Positions 1-11,005 of a DNA stretch of 64,000 bases are shown here, one piece after another. This stretch comes from DASPGQ01 sp035457705. GTDB lineage: Bacteria; Acidobacteriota; Vicinamibacteria; Marinacidobacterales; SMYC01. The stretch spans positions 24,326 to 88,325 of the forward strand of contig DATIBD010000107.1 in NCBI GenBank assembly GCA_035457705.1, in the 5' to 3' direction. The translations under genes were made by a program, and so were the position numbers. The notes beneath the pieces were generated by a model that made no database searches, was not told the origin of the DNA, and saw only the letters and a program-made list of their open reading frames with translations. Every line of letters starts with the position of its first letter. The first letter of the stretch is position 1.

Positions 1-1266
1 CGCGTCTACTACGAGCAGACCACGGAGCGCGATCGCAAGCTCCTCGCGACCACGCTGTTCCTGTTCTCCCTCGCCACAAGCCTCGTGCTGTTCATCGCCG
101 CGAGTGCGGCCGCTCGCCCGATCTCGCGAGCGCTGCTCGGGGAATCAGCCGTATCCGCCTGGATCGTTCTCGTGGCGCTCGACACTCTGCTGAACACGTT
201 CGCCTTCGTGCCCATCAACTTGTTTCGAATCGAGGGGCGACCGCGGGCTTTCACGCTGGTGACGCTGGTACGAAGCACCCTGAGCATCGGACTGAAGCTC
301 GCGCTCGTCGTGGGAGGTTTCGGCGTGTCGGGAGTGCTCTGGGCAGACGTCTTGTCGTCGGCCGCCTTCGTGGCCGTCTTGTCGCCCACGCTCGCCCGAA
401 ACCTCACCGTCGGGTGGTCCTGGCCGTTGCTTAAGCAGGCCGCGGCGTTCGGCCTGCCCAAAGTCCCTCACGGCCTGGCCCATCAGGTGTTGAACCTGTC
501 CGACCGCAAGCTCCTGGAGGTCTTCGCCAGCTTGTCGGCCTCCGGCCTGTACCACGTCGGGTACATGCTGGGCACCGGCGTGAAGTTCTTCCTCGCTGCC
601 TTCGAGCTCGCTTGGGGACCCTTCGTCTACGCGCAGCTTGCGAAGCCGGATGCGCCGCGTATCCTGGGTCGGATCGCCACGTACCCTTTCGCCGCTCTGG
701 TCGGGTTTGGGCTCGTCAATGCCATCTTCGGCCGCGAACTTCTGTTCCTCATGGCGGAGCCGCGATTTCACGACGCCCACTCCGTCGTACCCGTCGTCGT
801 TCTTGCCTACGTGCTGCAGGGGGTGTTTGCCCTGACATCGATTGGAATCGGCATCAGCAAGAATACGCGCGTCCTGCCCGCGATCACTTTCGGCGCCGCC
901 TCGGTGAACGTCATCCTCAATATCCTATGGATTCCTCGACTCGGGATACTCGGAGCGGCGTGGGCAACCGTCGCCGGGTACTTTTTCATGGCTTTACTCG
1001 GGTTCTATTTCGGGAATCGTTTCTACCCGATACCGTTCGAGCTCGGCCGTCTCACGAAGGTCGGCGCCGCCGCCGGAGTGGCTTTCTGGATTTCTCTCGC
1101 GGCACCTGCCGATTGGACGCGTGCTCTATTGGTCAAGGGTGCCGCCGTGCTCGCGTTCCCCTTGTTGCTCTACGCCGTCGGCTTTTTTCGCCCCGATGAG
1201 CTCGCCGTGGTCAGGACCAAGCTGCTCGGACGCTGCGAGCGATATTTTCTCAGCGCTCGACATTGA
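1..1266 (+). CDS. Polysaccharide flippase (Wzx/MATE-like), 5' end outside window
   Basis: The reading frame is open from the first base and ends with TGA at 1264-1266, so the gene starts upstream; 421 C-terminal residues are visible. The protein is almost wholly hydrophobic, with about ten membrane segments separated by short charged loops, as in oligosaccharide flippases that move lipid-linked glycan units across the inner membrane. A loop containing LSDRKLLEVF, midway, resembles the conserved loop of Wzx-type polysaccharide biosynthesis proteins. The glycosyltransferases just downstream on the opposite strand and the glycan genes at 12-17 kb fit that role. Substrate cannot be predicted. Seen: frame and membrane segments. 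Inferred: family and function. Confidence 0.8.
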   Translation, partial: RVYYEQTTERDRKLLATTLFLFSLATSLVLFIAASAAARPISRALLGESAVSAWIVLVALDTLLNTFAFVPINLFRIEGRPRAFTLVTLVRSTLSIGLKLALVVGGFGVSGVLWADVLSSAAFVAVLSPTLARNLTVGWSWPLLKQAAAFGLPKVPHGLAHQVLNLSDRKLLEVFASLSASGLYHVGYMLGTGVKFFLAAFELAWGPFVYAQLAKPDAPRILGRIATYPFAALVGFGLVNAIFGRELLFLMAEPRFHDAHSVVPVVVLAYVLQGVFALTSIGIGISKNTRVLPAITFGAASVNVILNILWIPRLGILGAAWATVAGYFFMALLGFYFGNRFYPIPFELGRLTKVGAAAGVAFWISLAAPADWTRALLVKGAAVLAFPLLLYAVGFFRPDELAVVRTKLLGRCERYFLSARH

Positions 1267-1281
1267 CTTCTCACGACTAGC

Positions 1282-2847
1282 CTAGCCAGCGTCCCGACCC
1301 TGGTCGGCCGCAACATAGCCTTCACGGCTGCGTCGCACTTCGGCGAGGGTGCGCTCCCGGTCGTCGTCGCCCAACGAGCCTCCGGCTCGCAGGAGAATCT
1401 GACGGGTGAGCCCACTCGCAACGTCCCCTGCCTCCACCGAGACGTTCCCGGCGACGTCCACTTCCACGGCGACGACGACCGCCGTCGGCCCGTGCCGAAA
1501 CGGAACCTCCCACAAGAGCCTTCCCAAAAACAAGTTCTCCTCGACTCGCTCGCTGGTTCCTTGAAGGATGTTGAGCTCCAGCCGTGAGTCAGTCGTCTCG
1601 AAAGAGCACGTCGCTCTGCTGGGCACCCCGGAATGTCGGGAGAGTATCGGCGTGATGCGTCCCGGCGGCCCCTCCACCGCCACGTGGTGCCGACTCACAT
1701 CCATCAAGACACGGTCCACCCGATCCCCTTCGAGCATCGCCGCGCGCACGGCGGCGCCGAGAGCGGGTGCGTCGTCGGGATGAAGGCCGGGCGTGGGGTC
1801 CTTCTCGAAGACCCCGCTCAACATTTCGTTGACTTTTGGAATTCGGGAAGACCCGCCGAACAGCAGAACGACGTCGATCTTCTGTTTCGTGAGTCCCGCG
1901 CCTTGAAGTGCTTTCTTGCACGGCGAGGCAATCCATTCGAGCTGGGGGGCCAGCTGGGACTCGAGCTCGGTACGCCGGAGCGTCGGGGTCCAGAGCCTAT
2001 CGCCGCCGAGGGGGACCTCGACTCTCACCTCGGCGAGGACCGACAGGCGCCGCTTCGCGCTCTCGGCGGCTTCTTTGAAGTGGACCAGGGCCAGCGGATC
2101 CCGAGAAGCATCCAGCCGCTCTTCTTTTCCGAGCCGTTCCAGAAGATAGCGGACGAGGAGCTGGTCGAAATCCTCACCGCCGACGAATCGTTCCCATTCC
2201 GTGGAGAGGACGGTGCACACCTGCCCGTCGTCCTCCACGAGGCTCACCGAAAAGCTCCCTCCACCCAGGTCGCACAAAGCGATCCGTTTGGCCGAGTCCG
2301 TGGCGTTTCGAGGCGCGAGCGCCGCAAGCGTGGTGGATGGCTGTATCAGGACCCACTCGAACCCGGCGAGTCGGCTCGCGTCGCGAACGAGCTGTTCTTG
2401 ACCGAGATGGAACATCGGTGGGACGGCGATCACCGCTCCACCGACTGGCACCCTCAGTGCCATCTCGGCGTCCCGCTTGAGCGCCGCCAGAAGAATCGCG
2501 ACCAGGGTCGCCGGATGAAGAGCCGTCCCCTGTGCCTGCAACCGGGCGTAGCCGTCCTGGCCTTCGACTACCTCGAACGGCGCGAGAGTGGAGATGGAAC
2601 GCACCGCCGGAGAGTCGAACCTCTCGCCGAGCAACCGTAAAAAATCCCAGAAGGTTCCCCGCGGATTCGTGACCGCTTGACGCTTCGCCGCTTGCCCCGA
2701 CCACCACTCACCACTCTTCGAGAGCGCGACGATTGCGGGCGTTCTCCGCGCACCCTCCCGATTGGGAAGGATGACCGGCTTGCCGTCACGAAACGCGGCC
2801 ACCGAGGCATAGCTCGTTCCGAGGTCCACGCCGATGGTGACCATCAT
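1282..2847 (-). CDS. Hsp70 (DnaK)-like protein without C-terminal lid
   Basis: 521 residues. The N-terminal ATPase domain has the actin/Hsp70 signatures: GVDLGTSYASV (phosphate 1), NREGARRTPAIV near residue 35, CDLGGGSFSVSL near 195 (phosphate 2) and LLFGGSSRIPKV near 330 (adenosine). A beta-rich substrate-binding-like segment follows (about 385-490). The protein then stops: the roughly 100-residue helical lid of DnaK (about 640 aa) is absent. It is therefore a divergent Hsp70 paralogue, not housekeeping DnaK, and no J-protein or GrpE gene is nearby. It ends 15 bp from the convergent flippase gene and begins 3 bp after the GT9 stop, so it is probably the last gene of the minus-strand GT4-GT9 operon. 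Client unknown. Confidence 0.85.
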   Translation of the reverse strand: MMVTIGVDLGTSYASVAAFRDGKPVILPNREGARRTPAIVALSKSGEWWSGQAAKRQAVTNPRGTFWDFLRLLGERFDSPAVRSISTLAPFEVVEGQDGYARLQAQGTALHPATLVAILLAALKRDAEMALRVPVGGAVIAVPPMFHLGQEQLVRDASRLAGFEWVLIQPSTTLAALAPRNATDSAKRIALCDLGGGSFSVSLVEDDGQVCTVLSTEWERFVGGEDFDQLLVRYLLERLGKEERLDASRDPLALVHFKEAAESAKRRLSVLAEVRVEVPLGGDRLWTPTLRRTELESQLAPQLEWIASPCKKALQGAGLTKQKIDVVLLFGGSSRIPKVNEMLSGVFEKDPTPGLHPDDAPALGAAVRAAMLEGDRVDRVLMDVSRHHVAVEGPPGRITPILSRHSGVPSRATCSFETTDSRLELNILQGTSERVEENLFLGRLLWEVPFRHGPTAVVVAVEVDVAGNVSVEAGDVASGLTRQILLRAGGSLGDDDRERTLAEVRRSREGYVAADQGRDAG

Positions 2848-2850
2848 TCA

Positions 2851-4047
2851 TCATCGCACATTCAGGCAGAACTGAACGGCTTGGAGAACTTGCTCCACGC
2901 CAACCGAGGCGATGCACTCGGGCGCGGGAGCCTGGGCACATTCCCCGGGGGGCCGACGGATCATATTGCAGGGCGAGCAGTAAAGCGGCTGTCGTACGAC
3001 ACGCCGAAGAGGATGCTCCGTTTCCGGCCCGTAGCGAACCGGGTCCGAGGGGCCGAAGATTGCGACATTACGGGTCCCAACAGCGTGGGACAGATGCATG
3101 GGCCCAGTGTCGCCGGTGACGAACACGTCGAAACGCTCGATGACGGCGGCAAATGTCATAAGAGGCATCCCGAGCAGAACCCGCGGGGGCTTCCTGGTCT
3201 TGGCCGCAATCCCTCGCACGAGCGCTTCGTCTCCCGACGAACCGGTGAGAACGATCTCTGCCGTCTCGGCGAGGCGGTCGATGAGGGCGACGAACTTTGG
3301 CTCCTCCCACTGCTTGAGCCTTCGACCCGCGCTCGGGTGGATGCCGATCAAAGGATGGGCCCCAGTGTCGAGCACACCCCTCGCGGTCTCACGATCGACC
3401 TCCGAGAGGAAAGCGAAGGGGCGGGCGGGCGGCTCGAAATCCGTTTCGGGGAACAGAGTGCGCAGCAACTCTAGGTTCTGCCAATACCAACTTCTAGATT
3501 CGTCCCAGCACGCCCGGTGGGTGAGGAGGTGCGCGCCGCCCGTCTCGCCATAGCCAGCGCGAAGCCTGGCCCCGGCGAGTGCCATCAGGAGGATGACACG
3601 AACGTCGCCTTGGAAGTCGAGCGCCAAATCCCAATCGCTTCCCAGGGCGCGTCTTGTGTCGCCGAAGCTCGTTCGCTTCTCCCACGACGCCCAGGGTGCG
3701 TCCACCACACGGACGGCGTCCACGAACGGTAGCCTCCGTGCGATCGGCTCGTTCCAGCTTCCAACACCCAGCTCGATGTGGGCCTCCGGGGCAGCCGCGC
3801 GCAAACACTCGAGTGCGGGCAGCGTGGTGACGAAATCCCCGATCCGATCCAGCCGGAGCGCGAGAATGCGCCGCGCACGAGACGGCTCGCCAACGGGTCG
3901 AGCGGGTCGAAGACCCGCGATGGGCGAAGCCACCCGCAAGAAGGCGTCGAACAGCCCGAGCAGAGCGCGCTCTCTCGGGTCGTAGATGCGGTGACCGCCC
4001 TCGCGGCGCCTACGGGCAGCGAGCTTGCGTGACGGAGCGAAGAACAT
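2851..4047 (-). CDS. Glycosyltransferase family 9 (heptosyltransferase-like)
   Basis: 398 residues. The GT9 (ADP-heptose:LPS heptosyltransferase) pattern is clear: LALRLDRIGDFVTTLPAL near residue 62, IGIHPSAGRRLKQW near 235, FVTGDTGPMHLSHAVG near 310 and FGPSDPVRYGP shortly after. The C-terminal part has a cysteine cluster (CSPCN...CAQ...CIAS) typical of many GT9 members. These enzymes act at the cytoplasmic face of the inner membrane on LPS core or related glycolipids; the donor sugar here is not predictable. The ATG at 4047 overlaps the end of the upstream GT4 gene by 38 bp, suggesting translational coupling. The first 50 residues are basic and poorly conserved, so an internal start is possible. 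Confidence 0.88.
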   Translation of the reverse strand: MFFAPSRKLAARRRREGGHRIYDPRERALLGLFDAFLRVASPIAGLRPARPVGEPSRARRILALRLDRIGDFVTTLPALECLRAAAPEAHIELGVGSWNEPIARRLPFVDAVRVVDAPWASWEKRTSFGDTRRALGSDWDLALDFQGDVRVILLMALAGARLRAGYGETGGAHLLTHRACWDESRSWYWQNLELLRTLFPETDFEPPARPFAFLSEVDRETARGVLDTGAHPLIGIHPSAGRRLKQWEEPKFVALIDRLAETAEIVLTGSSGDEALVRGIAAKTRKPPRVLLGMPLMTFAAVIERFDVFVTGDTGPMHLSHAVGTRNVAIFGPSDPVRYGPETEHPLRRVVRQPLYCSPCNMIRRPPGECAQAPAPECIASVGVEQVLQAVQFCLNVR

Positions 4048-5206
4048 CTTCGTAGCGATCCCCAGCCAACTTCCAGGAAAAGTGTGCGCAGGCGCGTTCC
4101 CGCGCCGAGGAACCGAGCTTCAAGCGGAGCTCCCGCGAGGCGAGCAGGCGCGCGAGCGCGCCCGCAAGCGCTTCGACGTCCTTTTCCGGAACGAGAAGAG
4201 CCTCCTCGCCGTCACGCACCGCTTGAGGTATACCGGCCACTTTCGTTGCGGCGATGGCCTTTCCCGATGCCATCGCTTCCAGCAGCACATTCGGAAGACC
4301 ATCCACGTTCCCCGCGGCGTCCCGTACCGAGGGGACGGCCACGACGTCGGCCGAGTCGAAAAGGGCGGGCAGATCGGCACGCTCGACGTTGCCGAGAAAC
4401 TTTACCTGTTCGACGATTCCGCGCTCGGTAGCCCGCTCGGCCAACTCACCTTCCAGGTCCCCGCGTCCGGCGAGCATCAGTCGGACCGGAACGCCACGGC
4501 CTCGTAGCAGCGCCGCGGCATCAATGAGATACTCGAACCCTTTCTTCGGCACCAATCGGCCGACGGCGAGAACGACGCCCTGGTCGTTCCCGCTGACATG
4601 CCTCGGCCGAAACAGCCTCGTATCGACTCCATAGGGGATCACCAGAGGCGGCGGGGCTCCCAGTGCGAGACTTCGCTGGGCGAGATCTTCGCTACAAGCC
4701 GTGACGGAAGCCGCACGTGCGAACGCGCGGGCGGCGAACCGACGGACCATACGGCTTTTCTCCGAAAGGAACACGTCGGATCCGTGCAGGCTCACCACCA
4801 GCGGGGTGCCTCGAATCGAGAGGGCCAGCCAAGCCATGACGCCACTGGGTACGACCCAATGCGCGTGCACGACGTCGTAAGGCTCGCTCCGAAACTCCGA
4901 TACGAGCGCGTACACGCCGGATAAGACTGCCCCCGGCGTGACCATCATGGCCGTCCCCCGAAGGGCGCGGTCGCTCTCGAGCGACTGGGCGTATCCGAAG
5001 ACCTCGAGCGCGCGGCTGGGGACATAGCGGTAGGGCCGAAACCGCACCCCTTCGATATCCACCGGAGCGAGGTCGGACCGAGCGGGGAGCACGACCGTGA
5101 GCCGGTGGCCCCGGGCCGCGAGCTCTCGCGTAATCGCCTCGATGAATGGCGCCGTCGTGTCCCCCTGGAACTTCGGATAAGACGACGTGATGGTGAGAAC
5201 TCGCAA
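4010..5206 (-). CDS. Glycosyltransferase family 4, GT-B fold
   Basis: 398 residues. It starts MRVLTITSSYPKFQGDT, a typical GT4 N-terminus with a glycine-poor Rossmann start, has a VHAHWVVPSG segment near residue 95, VLAVGRLVPKKGFEYL near 210 and the donor-site motif VPSVRDAAGNVDGLPNVLLEAMASGKAI near 300 (E-x7-E region). It probably adds a hexose to a surface polysaccharide or LPS precursor at the cytoplasmic membrane. The chosen start is TTG at 5204-5206; no better in-frame codon is nearby and there is no convincing ribosome site. A TATAAT lies only 13 bp upstream on the same strand. It is first of a GT4-GT9-Hsp70-like operon. Confidence 0.9.
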   Translation of the reverse strand: MRVLTITSSYPKFQGDTTAPFIEAITRELAARGHRLTVVLPARSDLAPVDIEGVRFRPYRYVPSRALEVFGYAQSLESDRALRGTAMMVTPGAVLSGVYALVSEFRSEPYDVVHAHWVVPSGVMAWLALSIRGTPLVVSLHGSDVFLSEKSRMVRRFAARAFARAASVTACSEDLAQRSLALGAPPPLVIPYGVDTRLFRPRHVSGNDQGVVLAVGRLVPKKGFEYLIDAAALLRGRGVPVRLMLAGRGDLEGELAERATERGIVEQVKFLGNVERADLPALFDSADVVAVPSVRDAAGNVDGLPNVLLEAMASGKAIAATKVAGIPQAVRDGEEALLVPEKDVEALAGALARLLASRELRLKLGSSARERACAHFSWKLAGDRYEDVLRSVTQARCP

Positions 5207-5219
5207 CGGCGTTTCCGCG

Positions 5220-5225
5220 ATTATA
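5220..5225 (-). promoter_or_regulatory. -10 box of the GT4-GT9 operon
   Basis: TATAAT on the minus strand, a perfect -10 hexamer. The expected start of transcription, about 7 nt downstream, would be only 5-8 nt before the TTG codon at 5206, so the mRNA would be almost leaderless, in line with the missing ribosome site. No good -35 hexamer is seen at 16-18 bp. Confidence 0.45.
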
Positions 5226-5310
5226 GCTTCTGCCGTCCTCGTATGTGTCTCGATATGCTATGCTTCCACTTGGCGGCTTCCTCCGCGCGCCCTTCGAGGA
5301 GTCGAGTCGT

Positions 5311-7818
<2,508 letters not shown>

Positions 7819-7845
7819 CCGACAGGCTACGGGCGCACCCGATTC

Positions 7846-10506
7846 TCATTCGGCGCGAAGCGCCGATGAAGCCTCGCCCCGCGTAGCCCAACGAGCGGGG
7901 ATCGCGCAGGCAGCGAGCCCCGCAGTCAGGACGACTGTCACGACGGATGCGAAGGTGGCGAAATCGAGCGGCTCGACCTCGAACAAGAAGCTCGACAGAG
8001 CCCGCACCGCGAAGACGGCCGCGAGAATCCCTCCTGCAATTCCCGCGAGAACCGGCCGCATTCCGCGGCCAACGACCAGTCCGACGACGGAAGCCCCACG
8101 GGCTCCGAGCGCCATTCGGATCCCGATCTCCCGCACCCGCCGCGTAGTCGAATAGAGGACGACGCCGAAGATTCCGATGCTCTGAAGCGCGAGTGCGAGA
8201 GCCGCCGCTGCCGCCAAGAGCGAGAGCAAGAACCGCTCCCGGGCCATCGAGTCTGTCACCACGGCCTCGAGCGTCGTGATGTCGAAAAGCGGGACGACGG
8301 GGTCGATCGCGTGCACGGTCTCGCGGACGGATTCGACCAAGGCGAGGGGCCCCCGGTGGGCTCGTACGAGAACGTGAATCGCCCGCGTCGTGTCTTGGAG
8401 AACCGGAGCGTAGAAACTCGGCTCCTCCTCGACGCTCAGGGCCTCGCGGCGAACGTTCCCCACCACTCCGACGATGGTCCGCCAGACGGAACCCTCGTCG
8501 GGAGTGCGGTCGAAGCAGACCCGCTTTCCAAGAGGATCCTCGGCGGCGAAGTATTTATCGGCCAGCGCCTGATTGATGATGACGACGGGAGGGGCCCCGA
8601 AGTCGTCGCTGAGATCGAAATCTCGACCGTGGAGGAGCGGGACCCCCAAGGTGCGAAAGAGTCCGGGCGTGACCTCGTCGTGTCGTACCCCGATGCCATA
8701 TCGGTCCGTCGGCCACCCCTCGGTCGTGAAGTCACTCGACCAGCGCGGGTTCCCGAAAGGAAGCCGACTGCTCAAGGCGGCAGAGTCGGCACCGGCCGTA
8801 TCGCCGACCGCCTCGATGAGCTGGCGGTAGAATGCGGCGACCCGGGCGTCGTCACGATACCGATCGCCCGGAAGGGAAACGCGCGCCACGAGCACGTTGT
8901 CCGTAACGAATCCCGGATCGACGTCGGTGAGATGCCACAGAGTACGGGCCATCAGGCCCGCGCCGACGACGAGGGGCAGAGTGAGCGCCACCTCCGCTCC
9001 GACGAGAAACGCCGTGGCACGGTTCGTTCTTCTCGCCCGAGTGGCGCCTCGGGCGCCGGAAACGAGAGCGGCGCTCGCGCCCCGCCACGAGGGGAGGCTT
9101 CCGCACAGAAGTGCGCTCGCGAGAGTGACTCCTGCAGCGAATAAAACGACGGTCGGGTCGACGCCGATCTCCTCCATTCGCGGAAGAGCTTCCGGACTCA
9201 GGGCGAGAAGCGGACGGATCGCCAGAATTCCCAGGGCGAGCCCAAGCGTTCCGGAGAAGCCGGCGAGCACCAGGCTTTCTCCGAGACCTTCGAATAGAAG
9301 CCGCGTTCTCCCACCCCCGAGGGCGCTCTTGATCCGGATCTCGTGCTCGCGACCGGCGCCCCGGGCCAGCATCATATTCGCGACATTCGCGCAGGCGATC
9401 AAGAGGAGCAGCCCCACCGCCGTCATCAAGATGTGAAGGGGCAGGGACGTATCGCCTACGATCCACTTCTGAAGCGGAGTGATGCCGGTTCCCATCAACC
9501 GGTTCGTCTCGGGATACTCGACGCCGAGGCGAGAGGCAATCGCGGCGAGCTCCGATTCGGCCGCCTCGAGAGAGACGGCGTCCTGAAGACGGCCCAAGAC
9601 CCTCATACCGTGCGCACGACGAAACCAGACTTGGTCACGATTTTCGGGATCCCACGCGACGGGAACCCAAACGTCAGCGTCGGCGAAGGGGTAGGCGAAA
9701 CCCCGGGGCATGACCCCAAGAATGCGGTGGTCCTTGTCATCGAGCCGAATGGTTCGACCGATCGCCGTCTCGTCGCCTCCGAGCTCGCGCTGCCAGAAGC
9801 CGTGGGTGAGGAGGACTGCCGCTTCGTCGGTCGCCCAGGTGTGCGAATCGTCGAACCCCCTCCCGATGGCGGGAGCGATTCCGAGCAGGTCGAAAAAACT
9901 TCCCGTGACCTCGCTTGCGTTCACGACGGATGGCTTGCCCTCGATCAGGAGCACCTTCTCGTCCAGCCAGTCGTTGTAGGCGGCCATGTCGGTGAAGCTT
10001 CGTGCGGAAGCGCGCCAGTCGAGGTAGTTCGCCGCCGCAACCTGCGCCTGGTACCAACCCCGTTCGGGATTCTTCTCCCAGACGGATACGAGTCGGTCGG
10101 GCTCGTGAAACGGAAGCGGGCGCAACAGGACCGCGTGGAACACCGTGAATATCGCCACGCTCGCGCCGATGCCGAGTGCGAGCGCGAGAACGGCGACAAC
10201 GGTGAACACGGGTTGCCGTAAGAAACTCCGCGCCGAGAGGCGAATGTGGTGAGCGAGCTCTCTCATCGTGGTTCCTCCGCGTCGTTCTTTGGGACTTCCG
10301 GGGCGCAAACGCACCTCCCCGAGCCGCATCTTCAGGCCCGCGGCAAGAATTCCGACGCACTCTCGGGCCGCCAGCACCGGCCCCGAGCGACGATCCCGTG
10401 CCATGCGCTCCGCCGCAGTCTCTACGATCTCGCTCCCGTAGCGCCTTCGTGCCCAGGGAGGATGAGCGAGGAGGAGTAGCCGCAGCAATCGCCTCAATGA
10501 CGTCAC
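7846..10506 (-). CDS. ADOP-family MacB/FtsX-type permease
   Basis: 886 residues. Layout: an N-terminal cytoplasmic prefix (1-80, rich in Arg and Leu), a first membrane helix at about 100-125, MacB-like periplasmic core 1, FtsX-like helices at about 360-440, a second helix near 510-530, periplasmic core 2 and three C-terminal helices ending in FtsX-type IGIRMALGARGASV. Two MacB_PCD-FtsX units in one chain with the prefix domain are the hallmark of the acidobacterial duplicated orphan permeases; no ATPase gene is adjacent. The GTG start at 10504-10506 overlaps the padR stop (GTGA), so the two are co-translated. Function is unproven; likely an efflux or envelope-stress permease under PadR control. 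Confidence 0.9.
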   Translation of the reverse strand: MTSLRRLLRLLLLAHPPWARRRYGSEIVETAAERMARDRRSGPVLAARECVGILAAGLKMRLGEVRLRPGSPKERRGGTTMRELAHHIRLSARSFLRQPVFTVVAVLALALGIGASVAIFTVFHAVLLRPLPFHEPDRLVSVWEKNPERGWYQAQVAAANYLDWRASARSFTDMAAYNDWLDEKVLLIEGKPSVVNASEVTGSFFDLLGIAPAIGRGFDDSHTWATDEAAVLLTHGFWQRELGGDETAIGRTIRLDDKDHRILGVMPRGFAYPFADADVWVPVAWDPENRDQVWFRRAHGMRVLGRLQDAVSLEAAESELAAIASRLGVEYPETNRLMGTGITPLQKWIVGDTSLPLHILMTAVGLLLLIACANVANMMLARGAGREHEIRIKSALGGGRTRLLFEGLGESLVLAGFSGTLGLALGILAIRPLLALSPEALPRMEEIGVDPTVVLFAAGVTLASALLCGSLPSWRGASAALVSGARGATRARRTNRATAFLVGAEVALTLPLVVGAGLMARTLWHLTDVDPGFVTDNVLVARVSLPGDRYRDDARVAAFYRQLIEAVGDTAGADSAALSSRLPFGNPRWSSDFTTEGWPTDRYGIGVRHDEVTPGLFRTLGVPLLHGRDFDLSDDFGAPPVVIINQALADKYFAAEDPLGKRVCFDRTPDEGSVWRTIVGVVGNVRREALSVEEEPSFYAPVLQDTTRAIHVLVRAHRGPLALVESVRETVHAIDPVVPLFDITTLEAVVTDSMARERFLLSLLAAAAALALALQSIGIFGVVLYSTTRRVREIGIRMALGARGASVVGLVVGRGMRPVLAGIAGGILAAVFAVRALSSFLFEVEPLDFATFASVVTVVLTAGLAACAIPARWATRGEASSALRAE

Positions 10507-10862
10507 CCTTTTTCACGCCTAAAGAGACCTTCGAGCTGGCGCGATCCTACGAGCTTCTTTCCGTAGGCCACACCGACGAGAGTCGCGAGCCGCCTCGTCT
10601 CAGCGACCGCGACCTCGCGTCCGAGAGTCGTCAGGCGGTAGTACCGGCGGCGAGAGTGCTCCGGCGGCGCCTCCTCGATCAGCCCCTCATGATGGAGCCG
10701 CTCGATGGCGAGATAGAGAGTCCCGGTGCTCGACTTCAGAGGCTCTCCCGTCGTGTTCTCGATCTCCTTGATGATCCCGTAGCCGTGCCGCGGGCCATCG
10801 GCGAGAGCGACGAGGATCTGGTAGGAAAGCGGCGTGAGGGGGAGCTTCAGGTGGTGGGTCAT
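10503..10862 (-). CDS. PadR family transcriptional regulator
   Basis: 119 residues with the PadR winged-helix: LTPLSYQILVALADGPRHGYGI near 8-29, then the GTLYLAIERLHHEGLIEE recognition and wing region at 47-64 and RRRYYRLTTLGREV at 70-84. This short, single-domain form lacks a long C-terminal dimerisation helix (PadR-s2 type). PadR repressors normally release DNA when bound by a small phenolic or drug-like ligand. The gene overlaps the ADOP permease start by 4 bp and is preceded by a palindrome (10881-10891), so it probably represses its own two-gene operon. Ligand unknown. Confidence 0.92.
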   Translation of the reverse strand: MTHHLKLPLTPLSYQILVALADGPRHGYGIIKEIENTTGEPLKSSTGTLYLAIERLHHEGLIEEAPPEHSRRRYYRLTTLGREVAVAETRRLATLVGVAYGKKLVGSRQLEGLFRREKG

Positions 10863-10863
10863 A

Positions 10864-10910
10864 ACTTGACGGACACTATATTGACGGTCAAGCTAACTCT
10901 TGTCAAGGGC
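10864..10910. promoter_or_regulatory. Candidate promoter/operator of the padR-ADOP operon
   Basis: Immediately before padR there is an 11-bp palindrome TTGAC-G-GTCAA (10881-10891), a related half-site CTTGACGG at 10865-10872 and the near-palindrome CTTGTCAAG at 10899-10907. Read on the minus strand, TTGACA (within 10902-10907) lies 17 bp before CAATAT, a plausible -35/-10 pair, so the palindrome would sit in the spacer. That is a good place for a PadR operator, but the usual ATGT-N8-ACAT pattern is not obvious. Confidence 0.4.
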
Positions 10911-11005
10911 ACTTTCACGCCGTGCGGACGGAAGTCCTTGAGTCCTGGGCGTCGTCGAATCTCCCCAATAGCCCTGTCGCCGGGGAGTCGCTATGATCCG
11001 TTTCG

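Noticed and set aside
7850..7866. TCGGCGC-GAA-GCGCCGA hairpin between convergent clpC and ADOP genes as terminator
   Set aside because: No T-run on either strand and it lies within the last codons of the ADOP gene; kept only as a match to the 15-mer at 45669-45683.
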